Source of the DNA: Ursus arctos
Taxonomy: Eukaryota; Chordata; Mammalia; Carnivora; Ursidae
Direction of reading: 5' to 3'
Length of the DNA stretch: 64,000 bases
NCBI RefSeq assembly: GCF_023065955.2
Contig: NC_079873.1
Span: forward strand, 102,152,128 to 102,216,127
Shown here piece after piece: positions 11,893 through 23,359 of this stretch. The notes under the pieces are model-generated. The model did not search any database. It was not told where the DNA came from and was given only the letters and a program-made list of their open reading frames with translations. Made by a program: the position numbers and the translations under genes. The first letter of the stretch is position 1. Each line of letters begins with the position of its first letter.

Positions 11893-12298
11893 TTATTTAT
11901 TTTTTTAAGAATTTATTTAAGAGGGGTGCCTGGGTGGCACAGCGGTTAAGCGTCTGCCTTCAGCTCAGGGCGTGATCCCGGCGTTGTGGGATTGAGCCCC
12001 ACATCAGGCTCCTCTGCTGTGAGCCTGCTTCTTCCTCTCCCACTCCCCCTGCTTGTGTTCCCTCTTTCGCTGGCTGTCTCTATCTCTGTCAAATAAATAA
12101 ATAAAATCTTAAAAAAAAAAGAATTTATTTAAGAGAGAAAGAGCATGAGAGAGCTTGCACAAACAGGGGACAGGGATAGAGGGAGAAGCAGAGTCCCTGC
12201 CAAGCAGGGAGCCCGATGTGGGCCTTGATCCTAGGACCCTGGGATCATGACCTGAGCCGAAGGCAAATGCTTAACCAACTGAGCGACCCAGGAGCCCC
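11893..12298 (-). mobile_element. older SINE interrupted by a younger SINE
   Basis: Reverse-complement carnivore SINE: T-rich tail at the left, AGAGAGAAAGAGCATGAGAG, GAGCCCGATGTGGGCC, head CCCAGGAGCCCC at the right. It is split by the element at 11923-12118. Confidence 0.88.
11923..12118 (+). mobile_element. young SINE nested in an older SINE
   Basis: Head GGGGTGCCTGGGTGGCACAG, tail AAATAAATAAATAAAATC plus A-run. Perfect 16-bp duplication AAGAATTTATTTAAGA at 11907-11922 and 12119-12134, inside the tail of the older element. Confidence 0.94.
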
Positions 12299-12324
12299 TA
12301 GCATCAGGATTTTAGTTTTTTCCA

Positions 12325-12480
12325 CGTGTATTAGCTCTTTTGATCATTTTAACAACCCATAAGGGAGACAGGGCAAACCCTGTTAAGCCTTATTTCACGG
12401 ATTAGGAAATGCAGGTCTGAGAACGTTGAGTCACTTTGCCAGAACTGAGGGTTTTTTGCCTCTAATTCAGAACAATCTTT
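12325..12480 (+). mobile_element. MIR SINE
   Basis: 'tattagctcttttgatcatt', 'aacaacccataagggagaca', 'acggattaggaaatgcaggt' and 'gttgagtcactttgcc' follow the MIR order. Confidence 0.6.
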
Positions 12481-12819
12481 CTATAGAGAAGAACATATTT
12501 TTCGGTAGTCATGGTGGGGGAGAGAGTAGTTTCTTTTTTGTTTCCCCTGATAGAATTTTTTCTCCTCCTCCTCCTTTCCCCACCACTAGGTTGTTCAATC
12601 TGGGCTATTCATCTGGGGTTTATCAGGGATTACATGAAAAACTTCCTTTATGTATAAAACTCATGTCAGAGTTAACAAAAGGACATCTCCTTTCATAGTT
12701 GATACACAACTTTTGTTATTTTAAGTAATATATGTCTCAAAGTTAGAGTTATTCAATCCTAAATGTCACCCCATATGAAACTCATTCCTTCCACAAGCCT
12801 TTTTTTCTGGTGCTTCTCA

Positions 12820-12990
12820 GCCGGGATATGGTGCCCTCTTGTGAGGCTCAGCTTCACTGACTGTCTCTGCTACCAAAAAGTCTACCTGAGGAAGAGTCCT
12901 GTATCTGATTTATCACTGTATCACCAGCACCCAGCACAGAGCCTGGCCCACAGGGTGAGGAGCTAAGCCAACATTTGTTAAATGAGGTGA
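12820..12990 (+). mobile_element. L2 3'-end fragment
   Basis: 'tgtatcaccagcacccagca', then 'cagagcctggcccacaggg' and 'caacatttgttaaatgag' follow the L2 3'-end pattern (CCCAGCGCCTAGCACAGTGCCTGGC). Confidence 0.55.
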
Positions 12991-13399
12991 TCATTACACA
13001 AGGATAAAACTGTTTTTTGATTTAACAGAAATTAGAGAATAGTCCCTGCTCTCCAGGAGCTCATTGTCTACTTGGGAAAGTTTTAAAGCCCCCATTATAA
13101 GATCCTGGAGATTAGTGGCTGGGTTTTAATCATCTCCATATCCCCATCACCTCACATAATTCTTGGCATTCCCAGTGCTTTTTAAACTTGCCCAACTAAC
13201 TACCCCTATTGGTAGGGTAGATACAGATGCCTGAATGAATATGGGGACCTAGTCTAAAGTGCCCTTCATAAGCAGAATTTTCTTTGAAGTCTTTCTACCT
13301 TAAAAATTTATATAAATATTATATTATATCCCACAACACAGCCATTTATGCTTTTTAAAAATAATTAAAATTACCTAACACTGGGTAAAAGTATGCTCT
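12991..13399. other. unique DNA, nothing firm
   Basis: No gene; possible further L2 remnants near 13100-13190 but too diverged to call. Confidence 0.4.
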
Positions 13400-13416
13400 A
13401 AAAAGATACCCATGCA

Positions 13417-13618
13417 GGGGCGCCTGGGTGGTGCAGTCGTTAGGCGTCTGCCTTCGGCTCAGGGCGTGATCCCGGCGTTCCGGGATCAGGTCCCTCATCG
13501 GGCTTCTCCGCTATGAGCCTGCTTCTTCCTCTCCCACTCCCCCTGCTTGTGTACCCTCTCTTGCTGGCTGTCTATCTCTGTCAAATAAATAAATAAAATC
13601 TTTAAAAAAAATAAATAA
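13417..13618 (+). mobile_element. young SINE with displaced target duplication
   Basis: Head GGGGCGCCTGGGTGGTGCAG, tail AAATAAATAAATAAAATC, then AAAAAAAATAAATAAAG. The 17-bp duplication AAAAAGATACCCATGCA is at 13400-13416 and 13669-13685, so it encloses about 50 bp beyond the normal SINE end (see the next feature). Confidence 0.93.
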
Positions 13619-13668
13619 AGGGGTGACCCTCAGGCCACATCAGCCCAGTTGTTTAAAAACAAAAACGA
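13619..13668 (+). other. probable 3'-transduced segment
   Basis: Non-SINE sequence (GGGGTGACCCTCAGGCCACA and following, ending in a second A-rich run) lies between the SINE tail and the right target duplication. This is what a SINE transcript reading past its own tail at the source locus would leave. Confidence 0.65.
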
Positions 13669-13685
13669 AAAAAGATACCCATGCA

Positions 13686-14431
13686 ATGCTAACTCAGATA
13701 CTCATCCAAGTAGGTAAGATGCTCTAGATAGGGCTTGATGGCGGTTTTCATGAAGGAACTGGTCTTTCCTGAGGCTAATTGGCACAACTAGGAGTAAGGA
13801 TGAATTGTACTTGAATTTTGTCTAAAATGATCTTCTAGAATGCCCTCAAATGTTAAGCTCCAATTGATAAGCTAGGCGGCATCCCAGAAGCAGGAAAACA
13901 GCCTTCCTTGGGGGAGAAGGGTCAGGGAGTAGGGATAGTGTACGAGGAGCTGGCTGCTTAGAGGCATTTTGCTTTACATCAGACTTGGAGAGCTCCAGTA
14001 GTCTAGTCACTGGCCCCATTCAAAAGTGTCTGCTCTGACAATAGTGGGCCTGGGTGTGTCATAGGACCATACTTGGACCAAAGGTAAGGGTACTTGGCAG
14101 ATGAGGAAAGAATAAAAACAACCTAAAAAGAAAGGGGCATGCATGGCATTACTTGAAATCATTGTTCCACTGAGGAAAAAAAAAAACACCTGTTGGATGA
14201 ATTAGAGAAAAACAAAACAGTTTTCAGGAAGACAGTACCTATGATTTCAAGGCCAGTTTTGTTGTTGTTTTTGTTGTTCTGTTTTATGGCCCTATACTGA
14301 GCCCTGATCCCAGTTTTTCTTGAGTTCCCAAACCAGGCTAAAGTCAGAGCCCTAACCCCAAAAGTCATGTCATGAAATAAGTGGTTGGCCACAAATGGGA
14401 CAGCTAAAATAATGTGAAAGATGCAAAATAG
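13686..14431. other. unique DNA, nothing recognised
   Basis: No supported gene or repeat. Confidence 0.4.
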
Positions 14432-14602
14432 ACCAGCAATTCTCCACTTTAATATGCATATGAGTTGCTTGGGTATCTTGTTAAAATGCAGATTATGATT
14501 CATTAGGTCTGGGGGGAGCCCAAGATTCTGCATTTCTAACAAGCACTCTGGTAATGCCAATGCCGACTGATCCAAAGAGTACATATTTGAGTAGCAAGGG
14601 TC
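14432..14602. mobile_element. MER5-type hAT DNA transposon fossil
   Basis: 'cagcaattctccactttaat', 'cttgttaaaatgcagatta', 'attaggtctggggggagccc' and 'tgcatttctaacaagcac' match the MER5A/B pattern (non-autonomous hAT-Charlie). Confidence 0.75.
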
Positions 14603-15178
14603 TAGATCTAGATCTTTTCCCACTAATGCTCACTTCCTGGGTTCACTCTTTAAATTTTGATGGTCCCTATATGGGCCCTTGAGATTTCAGAGAAATGGTA
14701 CAATTTGAATTTAGAGCAATTGATTTTTACTCTGTGCTTTCATTATACATAAATGATTTTTACTGAGCACTATGTACTACAAATAATCCTGTCTCCCCAG
14801 GGATAAGAGAAATACATCTGGAGCTAAAGAAATCATGCAATAAAAACAATAACAATTTGGGCAAAAAATTATCTTCAAGTTACTAATGCTCTGTGACCCA
14901 AGACACTAATACAAATCTAGCACAGGTATGGGGGAAAAGAAATAAAAGTTATGTTATCTACTATTTTGCAAATGCTCTATTATGAACATTGACAACGATA
15001 GCTCAGTTAATACAACAACCAAGGGATGTAAGTGGAAAGATTCTAAGCAGGCTGCCTAGCACATAGTAACTGTTCAATGATCAATAAATCTTTAAACTGC
15101 CAAAGAAGATTTCACACAGGGGCAGAGGAGATACATAATGGGAACCAGAAAAACTTAGAAATACAGAAGAAGACTATC

Positions 15179-15654
15179 AGTCAGGATTTTCCAGAGAAAC
15201 AGAACCAATTATATATATACCCATATGCATATTATATTTTATATAATATATAACCAATTATATAAATACATATTATACATGTATATGTATATGTAGTATA
15301 TATAAAAGAGACTTATTTTAAGGAATTAGCTCACGATTGTGAAAGCTGGCAAGTCGGAAATCTGTAGGGCAGTCTGGCAAACTGGAAACTCAAGCAGAAG
15401 TGGATGTGGCAGTCTTGAGGCAGAATTTCTTCTCCTCCAGGAAACTTTCAGTGTTTGCTCTTAAGGCCTTCGACTAATTGGATGAGTCCCACACACATTA
15501 TCAAGCATAACCTCTTTTACTTAAAGTCACCTGATTGTAGATGTCAACCACACCTACCAAATACCTTCACAATAATACTCAGATCAGTGTTTGATTAAAT
15601 AACATTCGGTAATATAGTTCAGCCAAGTTGACACATGAAATTAACCATCACAAA
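15179..15654 (-). mobile_element. LTR-like old interspersed repeat, family not named
   Basis: Runs from 'cagtcaggattttccagaga' to 'aaattaaccatcaca'. Read in reverse it begins TGTGATGGTTAATTT. I recognise this as a common mammalian dispersed repeat but cannot name the family safely. An AT-rich (TA)n stretch at about 15212-15305 is internal. Confidence 0.6.
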
Positions 15655-15667
15655 GACCATTCTAGGT

Positions 15668-15823
15668 CATTGGTTCTTAGCCTTTGCTTCACATTAGAAT
15701 CAACTGAGGTTTTTTATTTCTTTTAAATACTAAAGCCAAGCCTCACTCCCAAGAGTCTCCGTAATTTTTAATAGTTCCCCACATGATTCCAATGATCAGT
15801 GTAGTCAGGGTGGAGAACCACTG
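15668..15823. mobile_element. MER5A hAT DNA transposon fossil
   Basis: Starts CATTGGTTCTTAGCC, contains CACATTAGAATCAACTGAGG and ends GGAGAACCACTG, the inverted ends of MER5A. Confidence 0.8.
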
Positions 15824-15829
15824 ATATAG

Positions 15830-15925
15830 AGACCAATCCTCCTCATTTTACAGATAAAGAAACTAGATCAAAAGAAAAGATTTCTCAGCATGCTTTAATA
15901 ATCAGGGGCTAGATCTGGGATTCTT
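15830..15925 (+). mobile_element. MIR SINE fragment
   Basis: 'cctcattttacagataaaga' followed by 'aactagatcaaaag' and 'aggggctagatctgggattc' match the MIR core and 3' part. Confidence 0.55.
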
Positions 15926-16555
15926 AAATCGTAACCCAGTATGTTGCTAATATCTGCCTTTTCATCTTCATCCCCTGACTAGGTGAATTTACAAATGGAT
16001 CCCATAATATAATATCCAGAATTTTGCTTGAAAATAATTTGGTGTTGAGGTGGAGAAGAGTAGGTAGGATATTACATATAAAACAAGAGTGACCATGAGG
16101 TGATGATTGTTGGAGGCACATAAGGGATACATGGGGGTTCTGGTACTACTCCCATTACTTTTGTATTAGTCTGAAGTTGTCATTAACACCTTTTTAACCA
16201 AAAACAAAAAATGAGATTCTAACTCTAAATCAAAGTATCAACTATAACTAACTGGCTTCCACTGCATCTGAAGAGCTTTCCCTGCTTTTCAACCCTATAG
16301 CTGGAAGCATATAAGAATAGTCTGTCAGTCATGGTCACTCCCCTATAACTGTAATGAGTACTGATTCCTGAAATGTAAACTGTCTCTGAAATAACAAATA
16401 AAACAAAACAAAAATTTATCTCATGTTACTAACAAATGGAACATTGCCTGTTAAAGAGCCATAAATGTTGGAAACTCAGCTGCCTAAAACAGGCCTGACC
16501 TTAGTGAGTTGCAAAGCACTGAGACTGAGGTGCCCAATATTAAGCATGGAAAGAT
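15926..16555. other. unique DNA, nothing recognised
   Basis: No supported gene or repeat; a short AAAACAAAACAAAA run lies near 16397-16412. Confidence 0.4.
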
Positions 16556-17018
16556 TATTCTGCTATTTTTGGGGATATTATTCTATAGATGTCACTTAGG
16601 CAAGATTGGTAAATAGTGTTGTTCAAGTCTTCTGTAATCTTGCTGATTTTTGCCTAGTTGTTTTATCCATTATTAACGGTAGAATATTGAAGTCTCCAAA
16701 AATTGCTATTGAATTGTCTATTTCTCACTTTAATTCTGTCAGTTTTTGCTAGATGTATTTTGGAGCTCTGTTGTTAGGTTCATATATGTTTATAACTGCT
16801 AATGTCTTCCTGATGGATTGACCTTTTATCATTGTCACATGCCCCTCTATCTCTAGTAATATTTTTTGTTTTAAATTCCATTTTCTGGTATAAGCAAAGC
16901 CATCCCAGTCCTCTTATGATTTCTGTATTACTTTTTCCATTCTTTTACATTCAACTTATTTGTATCTTTGAATCTTAAGTGTATCTCTTATAGACAGCAT
17001 ATAGTTGGATCTTGTTTT

Positions 17019-17462
17019 ATTTATTTTTTATTTTTTTAACAATAATTTTTTATTATGTTAGTCACCTTACAGTACATCATTAGTTTTTGAGGTAGTGTTC
17101 CATGATTCATTGTTTGCGTATAACACCCAGTACTCCATGCAATATGTGCCCTCCTTAATTCCCATTACCAGCCTATCCCAATCCCCCACCCCTCTCCCCT
17201 CTGAAGCCCTCAGTTTTTTTCCCAGAGTCCATAGTCTCTCATGCTTCATTCCCCCTTCTGCTTACCCCCGCTTCATTCTTCCCTTCCTTCTCCTACCGAT
17301 CTCCCTATTTCTTATGCTCCATAAATGAGTGAAACCATATGATAATTGTCTTTCTCTGCTTGACTTATTTCACTTAGCATAATCTCCTCCAGTGCTGTCC
17401 ATGTTGCTGCAAATGTTGGGTAATCGTTTTTTTCTGATGGCTGAGGTAATATTCCATTGTAT
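17019..17462 (-). mobile_element. young-family LINE-1 3' end, flanked by a 70-bp repeat
   Basis: T-run at the left, then the reverse complement of the bear LINE-1 3' UTR (TTATGTTAGTCACCTTACAG) and the last part of ORF2. The flanks 16949-17018 and 17463-17532 are 70-bp direct repeats with three differences, far longer than the usual target duplication. Confidence 0.88.
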
Positions 17463-19312
17463 ATTCAACTTATTTGTACCTTTGAATCTAAAGTGTATCT
17501 CTTACAGACAGCATATAGTTGGATCTTGTTTTTTAAAATCAAGTTTGACTGTCTTTGCCTTTTGGTTGAAATGTTTAATTCATTTACACATATTGTAATT
17601 AGATATAGGGTGGGATTCATGTCTGCCATTTTGCTATTTGTTTTCTATATGTCATCTTTTTTTTTCTCTGTTACTCCCTCACTGCCTCTGTTTTAAGTGA
17701 ATATTTTCTAATACACCATTTTGATTCTTATAATGATTTCTAACTATATTTTTTGGTTACTTTACTTGTGGTTGTCCTAGGGTATACAATATACATCTTA
17801 GCATAGCAGCATCTACTTACAGATTTATACTAACTTAATTCCAGTGAAATATAGAAACTTTGGTCCAATATAGCTCCCCTCCTTCCCCCCAACTTTGTGC
17901 CATTATTGGTATATTACATCTATATACGTTATAAACACAAAAATGCAGTGTAATGATAATTGATTTATAAATCTCTGCCTTTTAAAGGACTTAAGAGAAT
18001 AAAGGAGAAAAAATATACTTTAAGGGTCTTTTATATTAACCTTCATATTTATCATTTCTGGCACTCTTCATTTCTTCCTATGGATTTGAGTTAATGTCTG
18101 GTGTCATTTGCTTTCTCCAAGTTAGATCTATTTCCTCTCCTCTCCTTTGTGGCATTATATATGTTGCAACTTTATAGGTTATAACCCCAACAATTTTATA
18201 ATTAGTCTTTTATGCAATTATCTTTTAAATCAGTTAAGAGAAAACAGAGAATATATATTGTTTTATACTTATGTCTTTTATTTCTTTGCATGTATTTGAG
18301 TCTCACTTCTTTTCACTTTTGGTCTCACTTCTTTTCAGTCTGAAGAATTTCCTTTAATATTTTTTGAAAGACCAATTTTCTAGCAACAAAGTCTTTTGTT
18401 TTTGTTTATATGGGAATTTCTTCATCCTGCCTTCAGTTTTGAAAGAAATGTTACTGGATATAGAGTTTTTCATTGACAATTATTTTTTCTTTGAGCACTT
18501 TGAAAATGTCATCCCACTGCTGTCTGTCCTATTATTTCTGGTGAGATGTTGGCCATTAATCTTATTTTGGTTTTGTACAGGGTATATAATTTTTCTCATT
18601 TTCAAAATTTTTCTCTTTCTTTTTGGCTTTCAACAGTTTGAATGTGATGTGTCTTGGCTGTGGCTCTATTTATCCTATTTGGGATTCAGTGATCACCTTT
18701 TTATTTCTTCAATATTTCTTCAATTTATTCTATTTTTCTTTCTCCTTTCCCTCTGGGACACTCATATGTATGCTGGTATATTTAATGGTGTTCCACATGT
18801 TTCTGAGGCTCTGTTCATTTTTTTGTCCTTTTTCATTCTGTTCCTCAAATTCTCTGATCTCCATTAATCTATCCTCAAAGTGACTGATTTTTTTATTCTA
18901 CCAATTCAAATCTGCTGTTGAGCCCCTCTAGCAAATTTTTCATTTTGGTTGCTAGACTCTACAATTCCAGAGTTTTTATTTGTTTCTTTGTTATAATTTT
19001 TAACTCTTGATTGATATTCTCTATTTGATGAATCATTGTAATCATGTTTTTTCTTAGTTCTTTAAATATGATTCCCTTTAATTCTTTGAACATATTTATA
19101 ATAGCTGTTTTCAGGTATCTGTCTGCTAAGTTGAACATTTGGGTCCCTTCAAAGACAATTTCTATTTACTGCTTTTTCCCTGTGACTGAGTCACACTTTC
19201 CTGTTTCTTTCATGTCTCATAAATTTTTGTTGAAAAAAAATACTTTTTTCAGTTAGATATTATAGCAACTCTGAATTCTAATACCCCCAGAGGTGGTGGT
19301 TGTTGCTGTTTT

Positions 19313-19679
19313 TTTTTTTTTAAATGATTTTTTATTATATTATGTTAGTCACCATACAGTACATCCCCGGTTTCCGATGTAAGGCTCGATGATTCATTAG
19401 TTGTGTATAACACCCAGTGCACCATGCAATACGTGCCCTCCTTACTACCCATCACCGGTCTATCCCATTCCCCCACCCCCCTCCCCTCTGAAGTCCTCAG
19501 TTTGTTTCTCATAGTCCATAGTCTCTCATGTTTCATTCCCCCTTCTGATTACCCCCCCTTTCTTTATCCCTTTCTTCCCCTACCGATCATCCTAGTTCTT
19601 ATGTTCCATAGATGAGAGAAATCATATGATAGTTGTCTTTCTCTGCTTGACTTATTTCACTTAGCATTATCTCCTCCAG
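19313..19679 (-). mobile_element. young-family LINE-1 3' end
   Basis: Poly-T, TTATGTTAGTCACCATACAG, the C-rich complement of the G tract and the end of ORF2 (CTTATTTCACTTAGCATTAT). The 9-bp duplication TGCTGTTTT (19304-19312 and 19680-19688) gives a clean empty site in the ancient LINE-1. Confidence 0.9.
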
Positions 19680-20130
19680 TGCTGTTTTGTTTGTTAGTTT
19701 CTTGCCTGGACTAATTCATTGGAACAAATTTCCCCTGTAGTATATGGCCTCTGATGCTTCTGCTCAGTTTTTTACTGTTTTTTTTTAAACCTGCCTTCCT
19801 GAGGGTTGTTCCCAGATAAGCATAACTTAGTGGGTAGCCAATAACTGGTCAGAGGTTGTGCTTAAGCATTTTTAACCAGTAAGGCTGATTGTCAATGAAT
19901 TTGTGTATGGCTTGGGGAGCACTTTCAAAATTCAAGCAATTTACAAGCTTGCTTTTGCAAGGCCTCATATTTATCCAGGGATGAGCATCTTGCCAGGGAT
20001 GCTTCTGGTCTCTCTGAAGTGGGCACAACTTTGCATATGAATCTTCCTGTTAAATCTCTGGCTGATGTTTTGTTGATTTTCCCCAACCAGTATCATGATT
20101 TCCCAGGCTAACCACAACCTTCCCAATTCT

Positions 20131-20571
20131 TTGCCACTGACATTTCTATTGTCTTTGACAACACCCCTGGAATAGATTTGTCCACACTATGCTCCAAACA
20201 AAGTCAACTCCAAACAAAGTCAGCTCCCTCTGACAGCATTCACTGTCTTTCCTGCCTTCTCAGGTAGAACTTCCCTGCCATGGAGCTGGAAGAAGGTGGT
20301 AAATCCGGATTAAAACATCACAGATTCCCACTGTTCTTACCAAGATTCGATAGACTTTCTTGAATAAATGCTTCTCAATGGCTATGGCTTTGGTCAATTT
20401 CCAGACTATTTTCATGGTTGTATAGACAACTTTGTTCAGCCTTTCATTCAAGGAACAGGATCATGGGGACAGATTAATCCAATTTAATCTTCAGAGAACT
20501 GGAGTAAATAGAACTCCATGGAATTCAGACCATACTCCTTAGAGGCCCATGGCATTGACTTTCTAAGGCTA
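20131..20571. other. unique DNA, nothing recognised
   Basis: No supported gene. It contains a 16-bp tandem 'caaacaaagtca' type repeat near 20197-20224. Confidence 0.4.
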
Positions 20572-20690
20572 TGTTTTCCAGTGTGTGACCTTGGACCAGT
20601 AGCATCATATACACCTGTGATGGCTTGTTAAAAATTCAGGCTCCTTGCCTCCACCTGAGATTCAATTGTCTGTATACTAAAGATTGAAAA
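20572..20690. mobile_element. MER5-type hAT fossil
   Basis: 'ttttccagtgtgtgaccttg', 'agcatcatatacacctgtga', 'ggcttgttaaaaattcaggc' and 'cacctgagattcaattgtct' fit MER5A. Confidence 0.65.
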
Positions 20691-21337
20691 CGAGCTAAAC
20701 CATTAAGTCCTCAGAAGTCATGTTTAAAAAGTCATGCTTTAAAAAGTTGTGTCAAAATTAGTCATTGCTGCTTCATCACAGACTGTGTCACACTAATCCC
20801 TCACAGATCAGAACCCCATACCTGTTAGCCTTCCTAGTCTTACTTAACAAAAGCCCTGCTGGCCCAAAAGCAACCTCACATGGAATTTTTGAAGAGGTTT
20901 TTAAAGAGGCAGACACCATATTGCAACTACTGTTTACCCCACCTTAGATTATGGGACAAGAAAAGGCTAGCTCTCATGAGGAGTGCCACACTGCTAGAGA
21001 AGGCAGCCTCAGAGCATTGCAAGAAGGAGGGAGGAGGGATACAAAGTTCTTGGATATGGAGGTTGTACTTGAGAACAGTCATAAAAAGAGGAGGAAAGGA
21101 ATGAGCAGGAGAGGCAAGACCTGAAGGGAAATGTAGAGTCACTGATTACAAATTATATTCCAAAATTTAAGAGTAATAATATTATTTCCTCATGTGTACA
21201 GCCTTTCCCAATTTTCAAAATTCTTTAACTTCCATTTTTTTGTTTCTTCTCAAACATCCTGTGAGTTGGGCAGGGCAAGAGTCATTATTCTCAGTCTCTT
21301 ACACTACCTTACAGTTTTGTTGTCAGTTCTCTATATA
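20691..21337. other. unique DNA, nothing recognised
   Basis: No supported gene or repeat. Confidence 0.4.
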
Positions 21338-21572
21338 TACTTATGATGCTAGACTTCATGGGTTTAAATCTCTCCTCTGCCACTTAACTAGCTGTGTGAA
21401 CTTGAGAAAGTTACTTAGCTTTGCTGTGCCTCAGTTTCTTAATTTAAAAAATAATATAATAGTAATACCTACTACATAATGTTTCTCTGAGTATAAAATA
21501 AGTTAATATTTTTAGAGTGCTTGGAAGAGGGCCTGGCACATAGTATCTACTATATGTGTTTGTTAAATACAT
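21338..21572 (-). mobile_element. MIR SINE
   Basis: 'ctctgccacttaactagctg', 'tgtgaacttgagaaagttac', 'tgtgcctcagtttcttaat' and 'gggcctggcacatagtatct' are the reverse MIR order. A second short MIR-like piece follows at about 21583-21660. Confidence 0.8.
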
Positions 21573-21673
21573 AAATTGCCAGCTGGAAAACTTCCTGTGT
21601 AACCTTAGGCCTCAATGTCTTCATCTGGAAAATGGGGGTGACAGTACATGTCCTACAAAATTGTGGTTAAATT

Positions 21674-22330
21674 TACTCTTATACATTCATGGTGGAAGTG
21701 CAAATTGGAGCCAGCCTTTTAGAAAAAAATTTGTCTCTATGTATACAAATCTTTAATTTTTAAAATTGAACAACTAGGGGCACCTGAGTCAACAGTCTGT
21801 TAAGCAGTTGCCTTCGGCTCAGGTCATGATCCCAGGGTCCTAGGATCCAGCCCCACATCAGGCTTCCTGCTCAGCGGGGAGCCTGCTTCTCCCTCTCCAT
21901 CTCCCAGCTTGTGCTCTTACTCTCTCTCTCTGTCAAATAAATAAATAAAATCTTTAAAAAATAAATTAATTAAATTTAAAAAATAATAAAATCGAACAAC
22001 TAACATTAAGTAAATGTCTAGAACTCTAGAATTAATGCAAACTTTGGTGGTGGAGGATTATTTTCCCATAAGTATAGTCTTGTGAATGAATTTATAATAA
22101 TGGAAAGATGGAAGCAACAATAGAGTAATTGCTAAGTAAATTATAGTATCTCCACTTGGTGGAATATTTTGCGGACATTAAAAATGATAGTAATGAAGGT
22201 GGTACTATAACATAGAAAAAAATGCTTATGCTAAAACCAGATAGTAAATTATATGTATTGTTTGATTATAATTATGTTAGAAAATTATATTTCTGTTTTT
22301 TAAAAAACTATCAAACTTATAATGATTGAG
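21674..22330 (+). mobile_element. old LINE-1 3' end, split by a SINE
   Basis: 'ctcttatacattcatggtgg' and 'aagtgcaaattggagcca' left of the SINE, then 'aaagatggaagcaacaatag', 'attatagtatctccacttgg' and 'acattaaaaatgatagtaat' right of it, match the L1M 3' part. Bounds are approximate. Confidence 0.6.
21777..21987 (+). mobile_element. carnivore SINE
   Basis: Head GGGGCACCTGAGTCAACAGT, CT-rich part, tail AAATAAATAAATAAAATC. The 15-bp duplication AAAATTGAACAACTA / AAAATCGAACAACTA (21762-21776, 21988-22002) has one mismatch. Confidence 0.92.
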
Positions 22331-22357
22331 ATTGAAAAACTAAAGTTTTACTCTCTT

Positions 22358-22560
22358 GGAGTGCCCAGGTGGCTTGGTTGGTTAAGTGTCTGACTCTTGG
22401 TTTCAGCTCAGGTCATGATCTCAGGGTTGTGAGATTGAGCCCCATGTTCAGCACCACAGTCAGCTGGGAGTCTGCGTGAGATTCTCTTTCCCTCCCCCAC
22501 TGCCCCTCCCCCTGCTCATGCTCTCTCTTTAAAGTAAATAAATAAATCTTTGAAAAACAA
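22358..22560 (+). mobile_element. older carnivore SINE
   Basis: Head GGAGTGCCCAGGTGGCTTGG, 'gactcttggtttcagctcag', CT-rich part, tail AAATAAATAAATCTTTG. Duplication is weak (TTTTACTCTC / TTTTACTCTA). Confidence 0.88.
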
Positions 22561-22629
22561 TTTTTTACTCTATTTTCTAAACTGTCTATTCTCCTATTTT
22601 TAAAATGCATGTTTAAATAATACTAATCC

Positions 22630-22740
22630 CAGCCCTTTCTACATAACAGGCTTAGTGTGGAGATTAAATGAGACCCTGACCACATATGAAAGTGCTTTGT
22701 AAGCTCTCACATAACAATCTAATGTAAGGTGTTATTATTT
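22630..22740 (-). mobile_element. MIR SINE fragment
   Basis: 'gtggagattaaatgagaccc', 'gaaagtgctttgtaagctct' and 'aaggtgttattattt' follow the reverse MIR 5' part. Confidence 0.55.
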
Positions 22741-22969
22741 CATGGAGAATTATATACAATCTGTACAGACCCACATATGCACTAAATGGCACTTCCATGC
22801 AGTGCTTCCCACATTTTCACATCAGGACACACACACAAAATGAAAATGGCCCTGCCCATCTGAGGGTGAGAGGACCAATATCTCTGCACATCAAATGGAA
22901 ATCTTTGCTCTGTTAGCCTTACACGTTCTTTAAAAGAGGCCAAGAAATGTGGAATCCAAAGATCCAATA

Positions 22970-23160
22970 CTTTGTGACCTTGAACATTTCACTTCACCTC
23001 TCATTTACTAATAGAGATAGTAATATTCCTTTCCTTCCCTGCCCCAGAAGGCAAAGAGAGAATCAAGTAAGATGATGGATGTAAAAGTGCTTTATTTGGA
23101 AATACAGAAGATAAGGACATGTGATAGATGCTATTATTCTTTCACATTTAAACCCCAGGA
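22970..23160 (-). mobile_element. MIR SINE
   Basis: 'tgtgaccttgaacatttcac', 'ttcacctctcatttactaat', 'gtaaaagtgctttatttgga' and 'gatgctattattc' give the reverse MIR order. Confidence 0.6.
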
Positions 23161-23164
23161 AGAG

Positions 23165-23359
23165 GGGTGCCTGGGTGGCTCAGACGTTAAGTGTCTGCCT
23201 TCGGCTCAGGGCATGATCCCAGCGTTCTGGGATCGAGCCCCACATCAGGCTCCTCTGCCGAGAGCCTGCTTCTTCCTCTCCCACTCCCCCTCCTGCTTGT
23301 GTTCCCTCTCTCACTGGCTGTCTCTCTCTCTGTAAAAAAAAAAAAAAAAAAAAAAAAAA
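23165..23359 (+). mobile_element. carnivore SINE
   Basis: Head GGGGTGCCTGGGTGGCTCAG, standard body and CT-rich part. The AAATAAAT tail is missing and the CT-rich stretch runs directly into a pure A-run of about 25. Duplication CCAGGAAGA / CCAGCAAGA. Confidence 0.9.

Larger units (their letters stand above)
16556..20130 (-). mobile_element. ancient LINE-1, antisense, interrupted twice
   Basis: Read on the minus strand, 17018-16556 matches LINE-1 ORF2 endonuclease (GATCCAACTATATGCTGTCT codes the QETH-region neighbourhood). The part at about 18950-17950 is the ORF1 region, and about 20130-19690 looks like the 5' region of an L1M/HAL1-like element. Reading frames are fully decayed. Two younger LINE-1 3' ends interrupt it at 17019-17462 and 19313-19679. 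The open frames on the + strand here (for example 18364-18867) are shadows of it. Confidence 0.72.

Noticed and set aside
18364..18883. Open frames of 167 and 86 codons, Phe/Leu rich, looking like a membrane protein
   Set aside because: They are antisense to the decayed ORF1 region of an ancient minus-strand LINE-1; hydrophobic runs come from T-rich DNA.
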